A stretch of 64,000 bases of DNA from Limanda limanda (Eukaryota; Chordata; Actinopteri; Pleuronectiformes; Pleuronectidae), in the NCBI RefSeq assembly GCF_963576545.1, contig NC_083649.1, positions 3,637,906 through 3,701,905 on the forward strand, given 5' to 3'. This document shows positions 56,613 through 64,000 of the stretch, in pieces (within the stretch, counting starts at the first letter, position 1; every line of letters begins with the position of its first letter). The translations under genes were made by a program, and so were the position numbers. The notes beneath the pieces are model-generated. The model did not search any database and had not been told where the DNA came from. It saw only the letters and a program-made list of their open reading frames with translations.

Positions 56613-56994
56613 TCGACCATCAGGAGTCATTAAGCACCAAATGAAGGGGGGGGGGCACTTTAAATCTCCTCCTTACACTCTCTCTCTCCTTCTCTTGTTT
56701 GTCTGTGGGACGTCCCTTCCTCTTCTTCTTCTTCTTCTTCTTCTTGTCCATATCAGTCTGTTCTTTCACCTCCATCTTCTTTGCATCTTTGTGAATATTT
56801 TTGATTTGAAAAGTAAATATCATTACAGATTATTTATCTTTTTAGTTCAACACTTTACTTCCTACATAATAACTCATCTATAAGCACCACAGGGGAGACC
56901 AGGGATTAATTAACTAGTTTAAACTAAAATGATCAGAAACATGAAGATAAGAAAAATCTCAAATGTCAGAATCCATCTTTGACTTGTTTTTTGT

Positions 56995-57110
56995 TTGGTC
57001 CATGTCCCATCTGTTAACCTGGAGGAGGCTGGGAGCATGACAACCACCAGGTGGCGATCAAGATGCTTCGGCTTCACTTCTGGGAGCCTCCATTTCGCTA
57101 ATATACAGTT
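56995..57110 (+). mobile_element. Fish interspersed repeat (CATGTCCCATCTG family), copy 2
   Basis: CCATGTCCCATCTGTTAACC, then TGGAGGAGGCTG, CAGGTGGCGATCAAGATGCT and TCGGCTTCACTTCTGGG, in the same order as the minus-strand copy at 19786-20037. Confidence 0.55.
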
Positions 57111-57239
57111 TATGGTTTGTTGTAACCATAGCAACCCAAACAAAAATGTTGCATTGTGTTTTCTTAGTTTTTCAGTTTGCAGACACAACAGGTTTGTGTA
57201 ACATTTTGAATGAACTGGTTCACAACAGCTTCAAGATAC

Positions 57240-57856
57240 AGACACAAGTGTAAACTAGATTTGAAGATGATCCGATGAAAGCCCTGGTACAAGTACATCA
57301 AAGTAAAAATGTGAAATATGGACAAAATGGCCACTAAATGCAAAAAATAGCAGGCTTCCTGTTGTGTTTTTCCAATTGCACCTAAAGGTGAATGTAATGA
57401 TACACCTGTGTATCGATTTTTGTGAAGATTGGTCAATGTGAACACAGTCCAACAGTCTCGGGGGGGGCACCGTTGATCCATTTTGTGACAGCCATTGAAA
57501 ATTCCTTCAGAATTACATTACATGTCATTTAGCTGACGCTTTTTGTCCAAAGCAGCTTACATTTTCAGTACACTCAGCATTTATGAGGGGCCATTAAGGG
57601 GTTCAGTATCTTGCCAAGGACACTTCGGCATGCTGATGGGGAAGAGAGGGATTTGAACCGGCAACCTTCGTGTTTGAGAACCCCCGCTATACCACCTAGG
57701 CCACACCGCATATGTAAATTTCCACCACTTTCTAACTTCCTGTAAGAATTTGAGCATGTTAAAGCCCTCAAAAAGCCAATTCATTTGCCTGAATAATAAT
57801 AATAATAATCCTTACAATTTCAATAGGGTTAGGGTTTGATCAGTGCTCGGGCCCTA
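57240..57856 (-). mobile_element. Unclassified fish repeat, copy interrupted by a SINE
   Basis: The reverse complement of the 6413-6850 element: it ends TGCTCGGGCCCTA at 57856 and runs back through the same segments to about 57250. It is split by the SINE at 57513-57709. Its short minus frames correspond to those of the first copy and are not genes. Confidence 0.75.
57513..57709 (-). mobile_element. tRNA-derived SINE inserted in an older repeat
   Basis: On the minus strand: A-box-like TGGCCTAGGTGG, B-box GGTTCAAATCCC, a body of about 70 bp, then the tail AGCGTCAGCTAAATGACATG followed by TAATG units. It is about 197 bp. The uninterrupted homologue at 6560-6590 marks the junctions (left flank ends CTTCAGAA(T), right flank begins (T)ATGTAAATTTCC). 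Any target-site duplication is very short. Confidence 0.85.
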
Positions 57857-58740
57857 AAAATGTCTCCGTCTTGTTCACAGAGTTCTGTTCATATTAATCA
57901 GAACCGCTGCTTCACTCTCACCCAGGAAGTGTCTCTTCACATCTGGATGTTCACACACACAGAACCAAGACTTTCCCACAAGTTTCACATTATAAGCGTC
58001 GGCCTCTTCACTGCTCGGGTTAAAGGAAACTCGTGGTTTCAGTTAAATATTCAGAACTCAGTGAATTCCCACTCGTGTTCGGCTTTAACCAGAACTGTTC
58101 TATTCCATAACTCCTAATGAAAAGCTTCAAGTCGCCTCGAGCACTGAAACGTCGATCGAACTTTTAGTTTTCATACGTGAACATTGTAAGAAAATGTAAT
58201 GAAATCCAGTTTAAGGAAAGTGAACGTTAGATTTTCTTATTTAGATTCACAGCCTGGTTTGTATTTCATTCTCCGACTTCACGGATCTGTTTCAGTTTCC
58301 TCTCAACGTTTTTTTTATTCTCTCCGTCTCCCTCTCACATGCAGATGTATTCAAACGTTCTCTCGCTCCTCTTCCTCCTCCTCTTCCTCCTCTTCTCTTT
58401 GCATACGCTGCGTGTCGCCGGGCGAGTCCAGCCGCCGAGCCGAGCGGCGCCGGGTTCAGGACCCCAGCCGAGGGTCCGCATGCAGAGTGGGGACGGACGG
58501 GCGCTTCCAACGGACGCCTAATTGAGGACCCTTTAAAAATTCCCACAGAGGACCAATCATAGTCTTCATGTGGGGCTGCGGGGGGGCGAGGGACGAGAAG
58601 ATGTGGAGGACGACGCCCGAGACCTTTGGCACGAATCTGCACACGGAGAGATTTGAATGTAGAATCACACCCGTCGTCTGCGGCTGAATCACAAACTGCT
58701 CGGTGACCTTGAGTTCACCTGAAGGACGAGTGTCTCCAGG
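57857..58740. other. Intergenic; GC-rich at 58380-58640
   Basis: A CTTCCTCCT-rich stretch followed by GC-rich sequence produces several short open frames on both strands, one with a Leu-rich start (58339). No supported gene. Confidence 0.4.
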
Positions 58741-58795
58741 AGGAGGCGGCTTCTCCTTCCTCCTCCTCCTCCTCTTCCTCCTCTTCCTCCTCCTG

Positions 58796-59408
58796 CAGGT
58801 GGACACGGGGACACTAAACCAGTAAAAACACGTTGAGGTTCCAGTGATGGTTGAGGAATTAGTGGAGGACAATGAGGGAGTTCCCCTCCTGCAGGTGGAA
58901 GCTTCTCCTTCCTCCACCTGCAGGAGGGGAAGCTTCTCCTCCTCCTCCTCTTCCTCCTCGTCTTCCTCCTCCTGCAGGAAGAGGAAGCTTCTCCTTCCTC
59001 CTCCTGCAGGTGGAAGCTTCTCCTTCCTCCTCCTCGTCTTCCTCCTCCTGCAGGAAGAGGAAGCTTCTCCTTCCTCCTCCTGCAGGTGGAAGCTTCTCCT
59101 TCCTCCTCCTGCAGGTGGAAGCTTCTCCTTCCTCCTCCTGCAGGTGGAAGCTTCTCCTTCCTCCTCCTGCAAGTGGAAGCTTCTCCTTCCTCCTCCTGCA
59201 GGTGGAAGCTTCTCCTTCCTCCTCCTGCAGGTGGAAGCTTCTCCTTCCTCCTCCTGCAGGTGGAAGCTTCTCCTTCCTCCTCCTGCAGGTGGAAGCTTCT
59301 CCTTCCTCCTCCTGCAGGTGGACACGGGGACACTAAACCAGTTAAACCAGTTAAAACACGTTGAGGTCCCGGTGATGTTTGTGGAATTAGTGGAGGACAA
59401 TGAGGGAG
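58796..59408. repeat. 29-bp minisatellite flanked by direct repeats
   Basis: The core 58895-59312 repeats a 29-bp unit containing AAGCTTCTCCTTCCTCC and TGCAGGTGG, with a few (CTCCT)-expanded copies. The same 86-96 bp flank (GGACACGGGGACACTAAACC ... GTGGAGGACAATGAGGGAG) occurs before it at 58796-58881 and after it at 59313-59408. Frames on both strands up to 314 codons are repeat products. Confidence 0.95.
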
Positions 59409-59727
59409 TCAGGAGGAGGAGGAGCCTCAGGCAGGAGGAGGAGCCTCAGGCAGGAGGAGATCAGCTGGAACCAGGAGCTGCTGGGTGGAGGTGGATTTAG
59501 GATTCAGATATTCATGCTTCCCAGAGGATGAACACTTAGGACGTCAGTGATCTCCTGTGTTGTTTTCCTGCAGCGCCACCATGAGGTTGGTTTAGTTTAG
59601 TGTTTATTGAGACGTTTTGAACAACTATTGGATGATCAGATGTTAAATATGATGAAGATAATCATGAATCCCAGTATAGGCTGTAAATCAAGATGGACGA
59701 CGGGCGCCACGATCCACAAACGCCGCC
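59409..59727. other. Intergenic, no supported gene
   Basis: Short GGAGGAGCCTCAGGCA repeat at 59420-59455, then unremarkable; CAAGATGGACGACGGG near 59688 resembles part of the CATGTCCCATCTG repeat family. Confidence 0.4.
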
Positions 59728-60350
59728 TCTCTTCCTCCTCCTCCTCCTCATCCTTGTCCTCCTCCACCTCCTCATCTTCCTCCTCCTCCTCATCCTCCTC
59801 GTCTTCCTCGTCTTCCTCATCCTTGTCCTCCTCCACCTCCTCATCTTCCTCCTCCTCCTCATCCTCCTCGTCTTCCTCGTCTTCCTCCTCCTTGTCCTCC
59901 TCCTCCTCCTCATCTTCCTCCTCCTCCTCCTCCTCATCCTCCTCGTCTTCCTCTTCTTCCTCCTCATCCTTGTCCTCCTCCTCGTCATCTTTCTCCTCCC
60001 TGTCCTCCTCCTCCTCATCTTCCTCCTCCTCATCCTCCTCGTCTTCCTCTTCTTCCTCCTCATCCTTGTCCTCCTCCTCGTCATCTTTCTCCTACTTGTC
60101 CTCCTCCTCCTCATCTTCCTCCTCCTTGTACTCATCCTCCTCCTCCTCATCCTCGTCCCCCTCGTCCTCCTCCTCTTCATCTTCCTCCTCCTTCTCCACC
60201 TTCTCCTCCTCCTCGTTCTCCTCCTCCTCATCTTCCTCTTCCTCCTCCTCCTCCTCTTCATCGTCCTCCTCCTCCTCCTCGTCTTCCTCCTCGTCTTCCT
60301 CCTCATCCTCCTCCTCCTCCTCCTCGTCTTCCTCCTCCTCCTCCTCCTCC

Positions 60351-60412
<62 letters not shown>

Positions 60413-60431
60413 CTCTTCTTCCTCCTCCTCT
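59728..60431. repeat. (TCC)n-rich tract, 0.7 kb
   Basis: CTCCTCCTCATCCTCGTCTTCCT-type triplets. Because the unit is a triplet, the plus strand gives a 282-codon poly-Ser frame and the minus strand poly-Arg/Lys/Met and Glu/Asp frames. Blocks of about 180 bp (TCATCCTTGTCCTCCTC) are repeated inside. Not a gene. Confidence 0.97.
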
Positions 60432-60594
60432 GGAAAAAGTTACATTAGCGGGTGAGGGAGCAGGCGTGTTGGCTGGATGGGTGAGTTGGCGTGTGCAAGT
60501 TAGTGTGTGTCTGTTTGTGTGTCTCAGTGTGTGTGTGTGTTTCTTGCGAAGAGGAGGACGGGGGGGGGTGGGGGGGTGTGGGGGGGGTGTTTCC

Positions 60595-60730
60595 CCAGCG
60601 GGACGCATTAACAAGCCCATCCAGTTAAATGTAGCCCCTGCATTACCTAATGTACCGGCCCTGCTCCAGCAGTGTAGGAGACAGCAGCATCCATTATTGA
60701 TCAGATGGAGCTTCGCCTCTGAAGCTGGAA
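60595..60730. promoter_or_regulatory. Candidate conserved noncoding block
   Basis: GGGACGCATTAACAAGCCCA, CCTGCATTACCTAATGTACC and CAGCATCCATTATTGATCAG: GC-balanced, non-repetitive, TAAT-rich, wedged between simple repeats. Confidence 0.3.
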
Positions 60731-60923
60731 GCCGGGTGGAGGGAGAGAGAGAGAGAGGGAGCGAGAGAGAGAGAGAGAGGGAGGGAGGAGGAGGAGGAGG
60801 GAGGTGGAGAGGGAGGAAGAGGAGAGAGATTTGTTGTGAAAGGGAGATAAGTTGAAGAGATGATTATTAGGACTCTCGGCGTCCTCTCGCTGGGTTTCAG
60901 CCAATCCCGCCGCTCGCTGTCCT

Positions 60924-61043
60924 CCTCAGTCACGTCTCCTCCTCCTCCTCCTCCTCCTCCTCCTCCTCCTCCTCCTCCTCCTCCTCCTCCTCCTCCTCCT
61001 CCTCCTCCTCCTCCTCCTCCTCCTCCTCCTCCTCCTCCTCCTC
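60924..61043. repeat. (CTC)n trinucleotide repeat, about 40 units
   Basis: A perfect triplet run of about 120 bp; gives poly-Pro on the plus strand and poly-Gly on the minus strand. Confidence 0.98.
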
Positions 61044-61355
61044 CACGGTTCCTCTCCTCTTTCATGGATGATTTGTAAGCATCCGTCACGTCTCTCGTCG
61101 CCTCCCTCCCCCCTGCTGAAAGAGACATCCTCACATCCTCCTCATCACCCTCATCGTCCCGGCCATGTTTCTCTTTATCATCCCTCCATCATCTTTATCA
61201 TCCCTCCATCATCCAATCGTTCCTCTGTCCCTCCCTGGTGAGATCGGCTGAGGGGAGAGAATTTGAATTTCACAGCAAATCATTGGAGATTTGGGTTTTT
61301 TTTGCTTTTTGCTTATTTTGTGGAGTGAGGCTGAATTTGGCTTCTTGTTTTCTCC

Positions 61356-61389
<34 letters not shown>

Positions 61390-61570
61390 ATTGTTCGTGC
61401 TGAGGTCTCTGGGTTATTAAGCACACGCTGCCATTCAAGCCACGAGCTGAACATGAGCATCAGCCCAAAGATCTTTGGCCTTGCCATTGGCCACTGCATC
61501 ACTCTGGCTCCATCTCAAACATCACTCCTGGCACTATTTGAATTCCTCTCTCTGCTGCACTGATCTCTTT
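61044..61570. promoter_or_regulatory. Candidate conserved noncoding block (61395-61560)
   Basis: After (CT)n at 61359-61387 comes non-repetitive DNA: GGTTATTAAGCACACGCTGC, GAACATGAGCATCAGCC, AAGATCTTTGGCCTTGCC and CATTGGCCACTGCATC. It contains open frames on both strands (90-97 codons) with no domain. Either a conserved element or unremarkable DNA. Confidence 0.25.
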
Positions 61571-63040
61571 CTGCCCTGAAGGCTGCATTAAAGTCCTCTC
61601 TTGATTTTTTTTCTCCCTTTCACAGTTTTGTTTGTTACCTGCTCAGGAGGCCGAGGAGCGGTTGCACTCATCTGATAAAAGAGTCCTCTGATCAGAGCCA
61701 TTGATGAGCTCAACCTGAACTTCTGCAGAACTTCTAAAGGAGCCTGAGCCGCTCGGTTTGTTGGAGGAGATTCTTACCTTCAACTCCACGTTTCTGCCTC
61801 GAGTGACCGGAGTCAGTTTGCTGCAGCGGTTGTGCATTGCTCACGGGCTTGCACTTGACAATTGTTCACCTGGGTGTTTTCCATTGCACTGAGTGCCGTT
61901 GAAAGCTGGGTTTCATCGAGAGAAGCAGCCTCACTAATTTGTCGATACCCTGTTTTGACTTTTTTGACCACTTTTGTGTGTTTTTAATGAAATTACACAC
62001 AGTTTGACACGCTCAGATGACCCATGGCATCCTATTTGACGCAGTGACACCGTCATTTCATTCATTTTCATGACTTTTTTTTCGACATCATCCAGGCACT
62101 CTGACACACTTTTTTACCCCGGAATGGGGCTCGATTTTCGGGTAAAAATCGACCAGTCCCCGCCTGGAGCTGTGCAGCTGCAGCGTTGAAGGGTTTCGAA
62201 CCCCGACTGCTCCGCTCCTGCTCCCTGAAGGAACAAGGTCTAACCTCCCAAATCGTTTGATTTACAAAATGCATGTTTAAAATGTTCTTTAGTATGTCCT
62301 CTATAGTGCAGTATTCTCTAAAAGCATGTAGATCTACGTCCGGGCCACAGATCTGCAGCCGAGCTTGTACATGAAGTTTCTGTTTTTTCCTCGGGTTCTG
62401 TTCTCACTAAAGACCAGGACACTACAGTATGAAGCAGTGAGTCCTCCGGTTCTGCAATAACAATCAAAATATTAACGTTTGGAACATATTCAACAGATAT
62501 AGACGTGACACTGTGGTGAAATATCCTTTTTAGTGTCTACTTTGTGTGATACGTTGGGAAAATTAGCGAAACCTGGAATCTCTAGGTAGAGTGGATGGTC
62601 TAACATGAAAACATGGGCACGGTTATGAAAAGCAAGACGCTCCATGATGATGCGTTTTCTTTAAAAGTTCGTCAGCACGTTATGTTGTGATTTGTGTTCA
62701 TCGCTCAATCTGTCATTTATGTCATTCTAGTTTTGTGATTACAATTGTTGTGTCATTGTTTGTGTGTCACTGAATCCTCCTGTTTTTACTCGTCTGTGCA
62801 TTGTTATCAGTTTTCTTCAGCTGCTGTGTTTGTGTGTGTGTCTGTGTGTGTGTGTGTCTGTGTGTGTGCACCACAGTCGACCAGGGGTTGGGTGAAGCTA
62901 AATTATTGATGGAGTTTCAGAGCAGAATTGTGTGACAGTTAGCTTTAATTTCCCATTTAGCTGGAATAGGGAGAGAAGTCGGTGCGCTAACGAATCAATA
63001 CGACACAGTTTAGCAACGCACGTTAATGCTGAGGCGATGA
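61571..63040. other. Intergenic, no supported gene
   Basis: Mixed DNA. A minus-strand GGTTCGAAACC near 62193-62203 resembles a tRNA B box but has no tRNA fold around it. (GT)n at 62828-62868. Confidence 0.45.
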
Positions 63041-63045
63041 CACGC

Positions 63046-63046
<1 letters not shown>

Positions 63047-63101
<55 letters not shown>
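63047..63101. repeat. (CA)n microsatellite
   Basis: About 27 CA units. Confidence 0.97.
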
Positions 63102-63103
<2 letters not shown>

Positions 63104-64000
63104 AGGAGTCCTGCTCATGCACATGAACACACAGACAAAAACAAGTCACACAATATGTCCTCCTCTGGAAGATATTATGCATGGACGTACAGTACACACA
63201 CCACACTGTGCAGCTTTCTGATACACACACTGTGCAGCTTTTCTAACACACACACACACAGAGGAAACAGACACTGACACACACAACACTACAAGATGAT
63301 TCTTCCCGACACAGTGTTTTCATAACAAGGGAATCTAAAGAAATCTCTAGTGAAAGTATTTTCCTCTCAAACAAGCACAAATCAAAACTGACGGATTCTT
63401 CAGCGAGACAGAAATGATGTTTTTGTTTTTACTCATCTTTAAAAAACACGTCTGCTTTCTGACTCGTTCACTCACGGAGACATTTTGTCTGTTACCAAAA
63501 ATCACTCACAATTCACTACACAGTCGACAATGTTGTTCGTCATAATCCTGCGACAGTGAAGTCTTTATGATTATTGGTGTCCTAAATTGTTATTACCTTT
63601 TTTCATTACCTTTTTTTGTGATTTACTATATAGTGAAGTTGTGTTCAATGATTTCAGACACAGACATGGAAACAGCTCATCACGTCACAGTAGAAATAAA
63701 ACAGGTGTATATTATCAAATTGATGTCTGAGGTCCGAGGGACGGAAGAACTCAAATATCTAAAGTAAAACCGGGCAACAAGAAATGATGGAAGCCGAAAC
63801 ACAGAATAACTGAAATTTAGTTTATGATAAACAGAAGTGAACAAACTGCTCAACTCAAAACAAGCTTGTGAGGAGAGAGAGAGCAAACTGGAGTCAGAGC
63901 AAAGAGCCGAGGAGCCGAGGAGCAGAACCTCCTGGGTTTCAAACTCTAGCTCCTGATGAGAGGAGAGATCCCACCTGAAGTGCAGGGACAGGAGGCGGAG
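63102..64000. other. Intergenic, no supported gene
   Basis: AT-rich, with a CA patch at 63245-63262. Frames of 66-68 codons are unsupported. Confidence 0.5.

Noticed and set aside
58339..58521. 60-codon frame with a Leu-rich start resembling a signal peptide
   Set aside because: The hydrophobic part comes from a CTTCCTCCT simple repeat and the rest has no secretory-peptide features.
59607..60455. 282-codon poly-Ser frame
   Set aside because: A (TCC)n-type triplet tract; all frames give homopolymer-like peptides.
62180..62210. tRNA-like B box GGTTCGAAACC on the minus strand
   Set aside because: No A box at the right distance, no acceptor or anticodon stem could be drawn.

Overview
The window is vertebrate nuclear DNA, almost certainly from a teleost fish, possibly a percomorph. 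The evidence is a pou4f1 (Brn3a) gene with the two-exon vertebrate layout and a protein close to fish Pou4f1 as I remember it, very abundant long (CA/TG)n microsatellites, and several interspersed repeat types typical of fish: hAT-like elements with 8-bp target-site duplications, a Tol2-like remnant, tRNA-derived SINEs and an L2-type 3' tail. Nothing bacterial, viral or CRISPR-like is present.

Layout. 1-12.0 kb: intergenic DNA with SINE, LINE and MITE copies, a 1.3-kb minisatellite, a 1.04-kb non-autonomous hAT element and four candidate spliced exons (467, 4140-4301, 5149-5334, 7392-7541) of an unknown plus-strand transcript. 12.0-16.3 kb: pou4f1, with a CCAAT/TATA-like promoter, exon 1 (12398-12517), a 1,269-bp intron, exon 2 (13787-14710) and a long AU-rich 3' UTR ending near 16300. 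16.3-26.4 kb: repeats plus several GC-balanced blocks rich in homeodomain or POU motifs. 26.4-27.7 kb: a compact minus-strand gene with four exons and a TATA box, encoding an unrecognised coiled-coil protein of about 259 residues. 28-46 kb: large tandem arrays (a 1.05-kb purine tract, a 15-bp unit array of 1.3 kb, a 28-bp unit array of 3.45 kb), a truncated BED-finger MITE and a Tol2-like remnant. 46.5-50.6 kb: a strong 60-nt hairpin, a possible minus-strand terminal exon, and a tandem duplication of about 950 bp in which each unit carries a BED-finger MITE with an 8-bp TSD. 50.6-64 kb: regulatory-like blocks between microsatellites, a repeat interrupted by a SINE whose empty-site homologue is at 6.4-6.8 kb, a 29-bp minisatellite and long (TCC)n tracts.

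Only two protein genes are well supported: pou4f1 on the plus strand and the coiled-coil gene on the minus strand. Pou4f1 is a nuclear transcription factor of sensory and retinal ganglion neurons. The sparse coding content and repeated TAATTA/ATGCATAAT-type blocks fit a developmental-regulator neighbourhood with dispersed enhancers, but that is inference without alignments. Nearly all other long open frames come from low-complexity DNA. I found no convincing new multi-gene system. The leads most worth checking are the coiled-coil gene, the 60-nt hairpin, the possible exons near 47.8 kb and upstream of pou4f1, and the nested or duplicated transposon structures.
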